Positions 53,351 to 64,000 of a stretch of 64,000 nucleotides of DNA are shown here, piece by piece. The stretch covers positions 2,420,001 to 2,484,000 of the forward strand of contig NC_088316.1 of NCBI RefSeq assembly GCF_910592395.1, read 5' to 3'. Made by a program: the position numbers and the translations under genes. Source of the stretch: Lineus longissimus (taxonomy: Eukaryota; Nemertea; Pilidiophora; Heteronemertea; Lineidae). Each line of letters starts with the position of its first letter. Positions within the stretch are counted from its first letter, which is position 1. The notes beneath the pieces were generated by a model. That model did not search any database. It had not been told where the DNA came from and worked only from the letters and a program-made list of their open reading frames with translations.

Positions 53351-56300
53351 AATTTCCCTCTAGCCTGGGCTAGTAGGAATGATGCCACCACTACATTTGC
53401 ATGAAGCTCTCAGCCTTTCCCAGAGTTTAGCTGCTAAGTTAAAGAAAATAGCATGGTAGGGAAGTTACGAGCCTATCTGTCTGCTACACAGCTATTTGTC
53501 ACCAGCATAGGCCATGACAGCCACAGCCACTAAGACAATGAAGGTTTCTTGAAACCAAGCTGACAACATTCACACTCATTGGCCTTTTGGAACATACCTT
53601 CCCTCTCATAATTAGGAAATCAACATTCCAGTCTCAACTGGTTCACGATATTAAAAATCGAATCATTTCACCTCTGGAAGATGTTTCCTACACCAGAGAC
53701 TGATGAAAAAACTTGTAGTAGGCATAGCAGCCTTTGGGCTGTGAAATGGTATAAGTCAGCCGACGGTTAACTTCAGCAGTAGATTCAAAAACAACATTAG
53801 AAGATATCTATAGAAAACACCTGTGGAAACCTCGATTCACATGTACTTTATACTTGAATTTTATCTTCTCCTTCAAGAGAACATCAGTCATACTTGTTTT
53901 TCCCCATTCATTTCTCAATAAAACTGTGAAGTTATGCTTTTACATCTTAGGTGACCCAATAACTTCCAGGGAAGATTTCACGAAAGGTTGTGGCCTCTGT
54001 CCACCCATTCTCAGCTTCCTATGATCTCATAAACAAATGACCATGAACAGAATGCCAGAATGAACTTGATAACACTTTGGAAGAGTTAGTCTCATATCAG
54101 GAGCACATTCGGTTGTGTTTTAGCATATAATATGACGCAGCCCGCTTTCTCAGATATTTTCCCATGACCCTTGCCAATAAACTATGCACATCCTTTGATC
54201 AACAACAAACTTTCAATCAGATAAGCGTGCCATGGATCTGAAACAAAGGGTCTGTGATTGAAACCTAGACTTGTTCAGGGGGCCAGATTAGCTGATATGG
54301 TGCCACATGACGACACCATAAGGGCCAAAGATGGGTCATGCAGCTTCATAGCCTATAGAAATGGCCATACCCATCCATCTTCTTTGAAATCAAAAACTTT
54401 TAAGAGGCATAGCAGAGGACAATGAACCTTCTCTTGGAAATTCCTAACAACTGCTTATAATCCAAGTAGGGGACAAAAGGGAGACCTGAAGAACCCTCAT
54501 TTTATAGGTCCTTGGAACAGTCTTTGCATATGCTATAGTACTTACAAACTCGAGGGTATTGCAGGACACTAAGGGATTTCCCCAAAGACACTTTTAATTT
54601 ACAGGCCCTTGAACCACTTGTCAAGGCGCTGGTCCTTGCACCCTGAAGTTTTCTGGAGAGGGATAAAAGAACATGCAATCCTCTTGAGAAATTCCATTGA
54701 AGGGGACTTGATCGCAATTGAGAAAAGAACCCTCAAGTCCACTTGGTAAAGATGCGTAATTAATTGGAATATGGATTGTGTGTAGCAAATGAAACATACA
54801 GCAGCATGACAGGTGGTACTGAAATATTTGCAAGCAAAATTCGAAATACATATGCACAGCAACAATTTTCGAAATTGTACAAAAATATTGTCAGGTACAA
54901 CTCATCATGCATCTAACTTGAGACAGTACCTGTAAGGACTACAGAGAAAGGCCGACTATGAATTATCACATGATCATGGGTCCTCAAATCTTTCAAATTT
55001 TGACAGTTCTATGGCTCATAATTAGATTTTATTGTATTATCAATGTCAATCCAGTGATCATTGCGTATCAAAATCGTGTAATTTGTGCGTAAAATAAGTG
55101 TCTACTTTTTTCAATTATAGGCATTGATAGATGAGAAATGCCATATCAGGGGTAAAATTGGCATATTTCCACTCAGCTTAAGACAGCAGGGGTCCTGCCA
55201 CTCCTGGCTCCTCGAACAACAAAAACAGGAATTTGGGGGTGTCGAAACCAGACAACATCAAAATACTTTCAAATGCTGATTATGGGTTCAGAGTTTTACT
55301 GACCATTACTTATCTATCTTAGCGGTGTTTAAAATTGTTCAGACGCCCCTTTTCTATTTAAGGGCCGTAAATTACAGAAAACATTGCACAGTGGAAATGC
55401 CGTATTGTAATTATGGTCTAATCAATATCTGTGACAAACCTTGAAATTGATCATCAAACATTGTCAAAAGCCTAATCATAAGGCGGAATATGCTATTAAA
55501 GGTTTTCAATAGACAGGGGTGGATGAGACACTTCAGTCTATCCGACCGCCAAATTACAGTAAAATCCTCCAATTTAAATGCCGTGTTAATTGCAGGTTAA
55601 ATTGATCAAAATGTACAATTTTGAACAGGGAATGGTAAATAATGGTCATGGTAGACACTTAGGTCTAGTTGATGGCAAATTGGCACTTTTGGACAAAGCA
55701 AGAAAATTTTTACTTTTTCATAGAGGAACCTGCCATGAATGGGTTAAAGCAAAGATTAAACTTGACACAAAAGTAACAGAAACCTCAGGCTATCACAACA
55801 AAATACAGTAGATCGAGTATTAGAACTAGAAGCTTTCAGAAAGAAAATTTGCCCAAGTATGTAAATTATTTACTGAAACCCCAGTACCACTTGAAATAAG
55901 TCTAAAGTAGGTAAAACAATAATATTGCCAACTGAAGATTTTCATTGTTGAGATCAGGTTCTGTTGCTCAACCTTGGACACCCACTTCAAGTTAGGGCCA
56001 AGGAAAGTCTTGCTAAAACAACAGGACTTGGAATTAAATAGGCCCGGTGCAGTCAGCGACCTTACAATAGTCCTTGGTTGTAAGAAGGAAAACAGCCCCA
56101 GGGCTTCTGGAAGAGTAAGTTTTGCTAGCACAAGAATTAGGATAGGAAAATAAGTTTCGACCAGGACCTGAATGTTAAAGGGCCTAGGAAAGGTTAAATT
56201 GTTGGAAGTAAGGATCAAATAACACGGACAGTACAATATCACTTGACTTCATGGCCATTGTAGCTTACTGTAGTCGTCAAAGTAACATTCCTCTTTGCAT

Positions 56301-57765
56301 GTACGATTCTAGCAAACACGCAGTATGTATACAACCTAGTTGCATCATTCAATAGATTGTTACTACAGCTTGAGCAATCAAAAGTGTATGTTTCGGGACG
56401 ATTAGAGCAAAGTTTCAACATCTACCACCAGACTAAAATATCTGCCACCATGCAACCCGACGAGAAGATAGTGCTTTGCTCAAGGGTACAAGATAACACA
56501 GATTCTAACAGGCGAGTTCATAATTGAAGTGTACTCCAAGAAATGGCCAAAGTGATTGATACCTGTGTTCGAAGATAACGAGATGATTGAGATGCGTAGC
56601 AAACCTGGTCGAGTATGAATCATAGCTTTAACTGTGTGTTCCACACATTTTAAAATCGCCAACATCGCTAACATGTTGACTGCACGCCTCACTTACACTC
56701 CTGGTTCATGTTTCGCTAACTGGGGTGCTAACACAGGCTAGTTTTACCTGCCCGGCTATTAGCTATTATTGGTGTTCAAAACGTAGACTGATTCTTTTTC
56801 CTTTTTTGATAAGCTGTTTTGCAGTGTAGATTCGTGCTGCTGTTCAACCTTCTAGTTCCCATTAGATTGCAAAATGTGCTGGCCCATCTCGAGAGCATCC
56901 ATTATTTGCCAAAAAGAATCATTTTCAACCCATAATACCTGAAACGTTGATTCCTTCCTTGGAACCTTTCACAAGGAGACAGGTTTTGTTGACCAAAGAT
57001 GACTTTTATACTGTATTATACTAGCTCTACAACACAGTGCACTGCCTTGACCCTGTGGCAGCCTTAGACAAAAACAACAAGACCAGACCATTTAGAACAC
57101 TCCTTTCCTTGACATCAGGAACAGGATTTTGACAGTTTCAAAGAATATTTGAGTGTAAATATCACAAATCTTATGGGCAAACCAGATCAGTGTCAAAGAA
57201 TGGGTTGGAAATTTACCACATTAGTCATGAATAAACACCATTGTTTTCTAAGTAGTAGAGAAGGCCATCATAATGGTATGATAATGATTGCAAACATATT
57301 AGCCAACACAAGGCTGTCAAATATTTGATATCCTAACTGGCTTTTTCCTGGATCCCCTCCCTGTTTAAACATTTTGTGGGGATTCAAACTTTGCCAAAGA
57401 TTTGGAGAAGAATACAAGTTATTTTCATTGGATGACTTTTGACTTTACAAATGGAACAAGCGCATTTTTGAAAGTAAGATTTCCTTGAAGCCAGTTGTTA
57501 CAGTGCTGGTTGTGGGAGGAACGTTTGCTGATCAGTAGGCCCCAGGACCTGTTTGTTTTTGTAAGAGGTGTGAACAGTTATTTGGGTTGCCTTGGAAGGG
57601 ATTCCTTGCAAATGCACACTGTTAATGGTTTAAAGTGCACAGAAACAAGCAGAGGACATTTTATGATATTTTTTTTTGGTGGGACCATGCAAACAACAAT
57701 AAGACATCAAGAGCAGTTTCTCACAGAGTGTGAAGAAACTCAGCAGTTGTTGGGGGTGTGACAGC

Positions 57766-57910
57766 GGATATAGTCCCCCTGGAGTCATAGTCCGGTAGCA
57801 TTGTATTTGATCAATTAAGCAGCATGATCTATTGTACCGCTAACCCTAACCAAAACATTTAGCAATGCGGGCTATTGTTACACGGACTATCAGCCCTAGG
57901 ACTGCTATCC
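57766..57910. mobile_element. MITE-like palindrome, about 145 bp
   Basis: Left end GGATATAGTCCCCCTGGAGTCATAGTCCG-like and right end CGGACTATCAGCCCTAGGACTGCTATCC-like form an imperfect terminal inverted repeat of about 28 bp. Target duplication not clear, so classification is tentative. Confidence 0.5.
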
Positions 57911-60338
57911 CTTGCACAGGGGGTCAGAGAATTAAAGGAAACCTGTCACGAAACACTTTAAAACAGGGAGTTTTGAACGGGCCTGGTAAAAACCATGGGT
58001 TTTCAGTCATAAATCTGTTGAGGAGTTTAGAGGACACCAGCCGATGGCACACTACCGGTACAGAACTCCTTTCAAGATAATGTATTGTAACCAACCAGAT
58101 AATCAATCACTATCATGATTCTGTGGTATTTGTTAAATAACAGTTCATTTTTGGCACTGGTAAGATTCCTTTGCCTGCAACACAGCACAGCCGCTTCAAA
58201 AGTGAAACATATTCTATCTACCTCTGTGGGCTGATATTCCAAACCTAATTTTCTGTCTGACATAACATGCCTCTGATCTATTTCTATTCACCGCTGATTC
58301 AGTTGGCTTCCAAGGAAATTGGAAAAGATATTGCAAAGAGCGACTGATTAACGATATGTAGTTGTTTCCCCAATACCGGCCAAGACAGGGCCAAAGACTA
58401 TTAGTACTTTTATATAGGACATGCTTTCTATTTGGGCCACAGGGATTAAAACAGACAACCAATGGATGTAAGTAGGGTCATTGGGTAAAAATACCCCTAG
58501 TTACCAAATGGGAACAGCCAAGGGGAACACTTTACAAAAGACTGCCAACATTCTCGATTTATTTTTAGGTTTAATAGATCAAATATCTCATGCCTGATTT
58601 AAATTGGAATGACTCGAGCTTAATCAAGTGTGATACCACTTCAGACAACTTGAAGACGGCGCATTAAAGTCGAGAATAAAAGCGTAAGACACCAGTTATG
58701 CATAAAGTTATCGATATCGAGATTGTCTAAACAGAAAATGAAACACCTCCAATAAACACATTACATATTATCTTGGTGTTCAAATGCAAGATTGGTAGAA
58801 AATCTCTAACAGACTGCCACAAGTTTTTGCAATTGATTGAGGAGTATAAGTCAAAGAAGTTTCAAAAGAAATCTTACATTTGGTACACTTTCTATTTTTG
58901 TAAATGAAATAACAGGTTTTGCCCCTTGAAGGGGTCTAAAGTGCTCTCAGAGACCAAACCTAATTGTTGGCAGAGAGATGTCAAGACCCCCTAGAAATAA
59001 TGGACAAGGATAAGAGCTTTAGACTGGGCGATCGATTTTCAATCATTCAAAGTTGGGAAGAATTCCAAATATTCTTAGCCAAAAAGCTGTAAGGACTTCG
59101 TTCAAGGCAGTCTGTGTCGTTGTTGGACATGACAGGGCCTTTAAGCAAGGCCACAAAACACCTCCTGAACCAACAAAAAAACAACAAGTTGCTTTCTTGA
59201 CCAATTGAAGAAGTCAAGAAGGTGTCTTGTGTGTTACATGATGCCAAGGATAGCTTAGTAATCTATAATCGATAATGCAAAGTTTAGGCCTTATACATGA
59301 CTTGAAAAATGTTCTACATTTGTGGACAAACATCCCAAAGGACCTTCTAATCCCCTAACTTCGAAAAATAAGTAAAGTTAGGTGTCAATCTGGTGATATT
59401 GGGTAAGAAGTTGACAACGCTTACATTGGGATTATTACGACTTAGACAACCTTTCGAGATTCTTACTTCAGGGATGATGAGTTCTTATGTCATAGACCTT
59501 TACTGGCGAGGTCCATATAGGAAACACAGTTGAGAACTTGAGGGTCAAGATGATGTAACAACCGACTGTTGCAGAGTTACTAGAGGCCAGTTGATGTCAT
59601 GGGTTGACCAGAGGTAGCTTGGTGTTCCACTCAGCTGCTACACAACCGCAGTGACTGGGTAGGGTTAAACAAGAACTCAAGGACGTACCAGGTTTTCAGA
59701 GAGGTTAGCTGGTGTACTCCCTTCACCCGGAATAGAAGCCACACTGGACCGAAACATAAGCTCAGAGAGGAATTTTTTGTAATGAGGATTCTTTTTCCAA
59801 CTTTACAATGGGGTTGTTTTGAATGGAGAGAAATCCTATGAAAACACATTGGAAATGTTACACAAACTATAAAGTCTTCCGATTAGTCTCTGAAAACACC
59901 AATAAAATGTAGAAGCCTTTCTAGATGTCCTTTTTAGAGAGCTAATGTGTACATAAAACTTGTGTTTCTGGATTTACTCCACCTAGAAGTTGGATTTTAA
60001 ACAAGAGTAAACCAAATGGAGCCTTAACTGGTTTACATAGTGAATGAATAAGTTAAAGAGTGGTGGAATAATATTTGAGGACCATCGATTTATGGGTGGG
60101 AACTGCACATTGCTTTGGAGTTAATTTGTTTATTTGACAATTTTTGGAATTTGTGCAAGAGATTTACTACATGTTAATTTGAGTGTGGATTCCTTGGTTC
60201 AAGCACCCCGCAAACAAGACATTTTATCGCTATGACCACCAATTATTATCACAGTGATGGGCAACAAAAATATCTCCAGTCTGCAGGTTAAACTGATTCC
60301 GCTGGTTTGATATTTTTGATACAACTTCTATTTTTGTA

Positions 60339-60466
60339 CAGTCCAAGTCACAATTGACTTCCTTTATGCTTTGTGTCAGTTGCTCTATGCTTCGCAAAGG
60401 TTACGCGTATATTGACATGGCACACCACTGACATGATTTAAGGGATGTCAATTGTGATTGGGACTG
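60339..60466. mobile_element. 128-bp MITE with TA target duplication
   Basis: Ends CAGTCCAAGTCACAATTGAC and GTCAATTGTGATTGGGACTG form an inverted repeat (about 21 of 24 bases including the next positions). TA flanks both sides. CAGT ends and TA duplication fit the Tc1/mariner superfamily; the sequence differs from the CAGTGGAACCTC family. Confidence 0.75.
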
Positions 60467-61835
60467 TATTGCACATGCATCACACTTGCTGAAGACTGAC
60501 TTAGATTTAGTGCACCTCTAATCAAATAGATTCCCTGGATCAGGGCTCTATTTAAAATGGAATTAACAGAAAAGCTACCAAACAAACACATCTACACCAG
60601 AGTGGACAACCTCAATAGACTTTGTACTTGCACTGAGTCTTGTCTCGCAGGCAAACTGTCAAGGATTAGGAGGCGTCCTTAGGTTTGGAGGACTGAAAAA
60701 TCGCTTTGTTGGAATTCAATTGGTTTCAAAACTTTCAAAAGCATGATTAGGTCTTTACATAGAGATTGTGAACAGAAGGTATGCCTGATATGGGATTTGC
60801 AAAAGCTCACAGTCCAGTTTGAGTCTGACAATAAAGTTTTACCAAAATCAAAGGCATCAAACAAAACTGATGGAAAATGCAATTGGAAATTGAATATGGC
60901 TGAAGTTTGGTATGTTGAAAAGAAGACACCTCAGATGGGTGTCAGTGGGTTACCTTAAGAGGTATATATGCCCGGCCTGGGATATGCTCCTGGGCTTTAC
61001 CGGGCTTGACTGAAAGATGGGGGTCTAATGCGTCGGTAACGCGCCTTGCTGTCCAAAAGAAACACCCCCGTCACACATTTTCTGGTACAAGGATACTCTA
61101 CACATGTCATCGGGACTGACCCCCCCCCTCTCCCCTGGGAGGTTATCAACCAACTGTACACTTTAATCCAAGTCTATCCTGAAACTTTTCAGTACCAAAT
61201 GAGCTGCTCCTCAGGAGTACGACCTGTCAGGAGAAGGTTGACAAGTGCACAAAAAGACCATAGACTGGCCACACCAAAGAAAACAGGACATAACAATTTT
61301 TCGCAGGAACCCCAACTGAGGGAACAAGAAAACTAGGACCAGCAACAACATTCCATTGGCTCAAATTTTGTCAACAGAAAACTTGGAAGGACCCCCACAG
61401 AAGAAGATTCCTCCAAGGGCAGAGATAAGATTCCACATGACCATGTCCTGTGAAGAAACACATCTTTAAGTCACTTTAAGATATGCAAGTGTCATTTTAG
61501 GGCACTTCTAACAATACTAATTGAAGATAATGACCTTTAATGATCTGAAATAGTGTGGTTTGATTTAGTGTTTTCCTGTATATGCCGGCCTTGGACAATG
61601 AACTTGACTTTTTAATTGGGCACATTTTTGACTCCATAATGTAATTTCTCAACTTAGGTTTATTGAGTGGACCCAAGGGGTCACTGAGGATAGGGCCTAA
61701 TTTGTGGAGTTGGTAATTTTTTTTATGGATATCCTCATGTGGTGGCAAGGGATCGTCCTTTAATTTTGACAATGTTGATCAAGTTGGCGATAAGGGTTGG
61801 AATCAAAAAGGGGTATTTTGGTAGAAGTCTAAAGG

Positions 61836-62338
61836 GTTTATGCCTGTTTCGCCTATTCCTGTTTCGCCTATTCCTGTTTCGCCTACAAAATTCCTGTTTC
61901 GCCTATTCCTGTTTCGCCTATTCCTGTTTCGCCTACTTTCCAGTACCCCTACAATAAATCGACTCTCCCAGGGGGAACCTTAGGGATGCATGTCCATTTT
62001 ATGGGGAAACCTTTCTCAAATCTGATGAAAGGGTAAAATTTTCTTACTATTTTATTTCTTGCCTTTTAAAATAAGCTAAAACATAAGCCGATGTAAGCTA
62101 TGTATAATTTTCCAAAGTTATTCCGAATAATACTGAAATAATTGACATGTCGCTAAATCCATTATTTCAGACTTTATTCTTAATGATAGCCTTTAACACT
62201 ATAGTAAGGGACGATTCATATTCCTACGTCTGTGGGGAGGTTAGCAATACATTTGAATAGGCGAAACAGGAATAGGCGAAACAGGAATAGGCGGAACAGG
62301 AATAGGCGGAACAGGAATAGGCGAAACAGGAATACACC
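61836..62338. mobile_element. 503-bp foldback element with tandem-repeat inverted arms and 9-bp target duplication
   Basis: Flanked by the direct repeat GTCTAAAGG (61827-61835 and 62339-62347). The left arm (61841-61935) has six units of the type CCTATTCCTGTTTCG. The right arm (62258-62334) has about five units of its reverse complement (GGAATAGGCGAAACA, some with GGCGGAACA). The outer ends GTTTATGCCTG and the inverse of CAGGAATACACC are similar. The 320-bp interior has no coding capacity. Nine-base duplications and long arms recall Mutator-type elements; the class is inferred. Confidence 0.8.
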
Positions 62339-63284
62339 GTCTAAAGGTAGACCAGCTAAAGCTTTGAACTGAATTGGTGGGCAAGTGCCAATACCTCATG
62401 GACAATTATGCAAGGGGATACTTCCCTGTCTGATATATTGGAAATTTTGAACAAGGATAACACAGCGAAGACCAGGATGGCATTCTAGAATTGACCAACT
62501 CAGCCCAAGTTCATGTAATTTAATTCTTGTCCTTTGAGCTAATTAACAAATTACATATTTACATGGAGGGTAGTAATCAAGAAGTTTTAATGAAAGACTT
62601 ATTTTCCAACACACCACCACAAACAATATAAAATCTTGTAATCTCATCTTGGTAAGGGTAGCAAAGTAATTAAGGCCCTTATTCTAGGGATAAAGGATCT
62701 TCTAAAGCTCTTCAATAAGCATGACTTTAGGGTGGAAACAATTGGCATATAGATCTTCAGCATTTAAGACTAAGTAGGTAATTTATGGCTCCTTCCAGTC
62801 ATTTCCAATTAATTTTAAAGGGCCTTAACGTGTGTACCTTGGGACCCATGCTAGGGTTGTCATAAGGTACAAGGGAAGAAAAAAAAAGGAAATTTGACAA
62901 AATTTGTTGCAAAAATGTCGTGACATAAGTATTTCGTGCAAACTCTATATTTACCCTCAGGTCCATCTGTATGATTAATGAGGTTAACAAGGGCATATAA
63001 TTGGCATAATTAGTGATCTAGATACTTTTTGTAATTATCTCTGTTTGGATAGCGTTGTTGTCATTGCTACCAATCAGTCAACTGGGCCATTTGGATGGAG
63101 ACCTAACCTTGAGGCAATATATCCAACCACTAAATGGTACAAAGCAGTGCTCTCATAAGAAGCAGCATCTGTTTTTAAGGCACCACCTTAGTCACAGAAG
63201 AAGAAAAATGGGCAAGAAAAGATTAAGACATAGGCCGAGTCTGAACCAGTTGAAGAGAATAATATTCTGAAAAACAATTGTGTA

Positions 63285-63437
63285 ACGGTACTTTTTTACC
63301 TATTTATGCCATTTTGTGTACCTTTTTTTCCGGTACCTTTTTTTCCGGTACCTTTACTTCCAGTACTTTTATTTCCTGTACTTTTATTTCCTGTACCTTT
63401 ATTTCCGTACCTTTTTTTCCTGTACCTTTTTTACCGT
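63285..63437. repeat. Pyrimidine-rich 15-17-bp tandem repeat
   Basis: GTACCTTTTTTTCCG units (about eight, with GTACTTTTATTTCCT variants) between GTAACGGTACTTTTTTACC and CCTTTTTTACCGTATACCG. Strong strand asymmetry: one strand is almost pure pyrimidine between the GTAC steps. Confidence 0.85.
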
Positions 63438-63909
63438 ATACCGTGTGCACCAGGTCGCTTCAGTGAGTCTCTGTAGACCAATTCAAAGGGCAAGGCAAGG
63501 CAAAGTGATTTGCAGATCCCATTACATCTCGGCACCTTCATTGATGTACAAGGTCTTTAAGTGGTCAGTCGAATGATCATGTCTGAGTTACACAGGAGTA
63601 ATACAACTGCCACAACTGTCATGACACAAGATAATGATATGAGACTAGCTAGCAGTCTCATACCTCAGACAATGATATCCACTTCTCAAAATCAAGTATC
63701 TATGACCTGATTTGTTCGGGTGCAGTCTTGCGTGGAAATGACGGTCCAAGGGTTCACGGCATTGTTTGCATGTACTTGACCACCATTATATTATGGAGGA
63801 GACGGGATCCCTCCTGTGCCATTGGACGGACTTGAGGTGAAAATATGGCGTGTACACGATATACTGCACAGCATTCGAGGCATGTATTGTTAACAAAAGA
63901 CAAGAAGAG

Positions 63910-63975
63910 AAGTTCTTAAGCGCTTTGGGACAGTCTAGTTGCACAGTTCAAAGCGCTCTATAAGAATTTACATTT
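63910..63975. mobile_element. SINE-tail-like fragment
   Basis: TTAAGCGCTTTGGGACAG and GTTCAAAGCGCTCTATAAGA match the AAAGCGCTTT tails of the SINEs at 31 and 41.5 kb. No head with A/B boxes was recognised upstream. Confidence 0.35.
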
Positions 63976-64000
63976 CCTGATTAAAAGCCAATACAATGAG

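Larger units (their letters stand above)
50500..61800 (-). other. Long upstream intron of the FREM2-like gene, repeat-poor
   Basis: No further CSPG-repeat exon was found on the minus strand and no gene on the plus strand. Apart from the tRNA-like sequence at 53.3 kb and two MITE-like palindromes, I see no mobile elements. In vertebrate FREM2 the first exon is huge, encodes the CSPG repeats and is followed by a long intron; the same layout would explain this stretch. Confidence 0.55.

Noticed and set aside
60743-60958. 71-codon plus-strand open frame in the FREM2 upstream intron
   Set aside because: No domain, splice signal or homologue recognised; length is within chance expectation.
61739-61957. 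Plus-strand open frame LFRLFLFRLQNSCFAYSCFAY
   Set aside because: It is a reading of the foldback element's tandem left arm.

Overview
This window is animal nuclear DNA. Its genes are interrupted by GT-AG introns, and it carries tRNA-derived SINEs, MITEs, a non-LTR retrotransposon remnant and many minisatellites. SINE tails rich in AAAGCGCTTT, the repeat load and the gene types suggest a marine invertebrate (lophotrochozoan, ambulacrarian or cephalochordate). The phylum cannot be fixed from the sequence alone. Three protein-coding genes are recognisable, all on the minus strand. All exon limits below were read by hand from splice sites and checked for phase.

Layout. (1) About 0.7-1.9 kb: the first three coding exons of a RAD6/UBE2A-UBE2B ubiquitin-conjugating enzyme, running off the left edge, with a CpG-containing putative promoter at about 1.7-1.9 kb. 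(2) About 1.9-5.6 kb: intergenic or 3'UTR DNA with a MITE and minisatellite pieces. (3) 5.8-27.45 kb: an ANKRD10-like ankyrin-repeat gene with a tandemly duplicated, phase-matched second exon (2a/2b). Its introns hold at least four distinct minisatellite arrays (units of 28, 31, 30/90 and 33 bp) and a dead LINE. (4) 27.45-30.48 kb: intergenic. (5) 30.49-50.12 kb: nineteen exons of a FRAS1/FREM2/ECM3-type extracellular matrix protein: the end of a CSPG repeat, five Calx-beta domains, the conserved C-terminal region, a furin-type site, one transmembrane helix and a short tail. About 1,457 codons chain in frame. (6) 50.1-64 kb: a very long upstream intron of the FREM-like gene with almost no exon-like sequence. 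It contains decayed copies of the CSPG exon, a tRNA-like sequence, two MITEs and a 503-bp foldback element with tandem-repeat inverted ends and a 9-bp target duplication.

The three genes have unrelated functions: ubiquitin conjugation and DNA damage tolerance, a nuclear-type ankyrin protein, and a basement-membrane adhesion protein. Their proximity is a matter of synteny, not of an operon. ANKRD10 and FREM2 lie on the same human chromosome (13), so their adjacency here may preserve an old linkage. I found no prokaryotic, viral or CRISPR-like system. The most notable observations are the ANKRD10 duplicated exon pair separated by a 58-bp intron, the decayed tandem copies of a FREM exon, the branch-point-like minisatellite in front of an ANKRD10 exon, and the foldback transposon.
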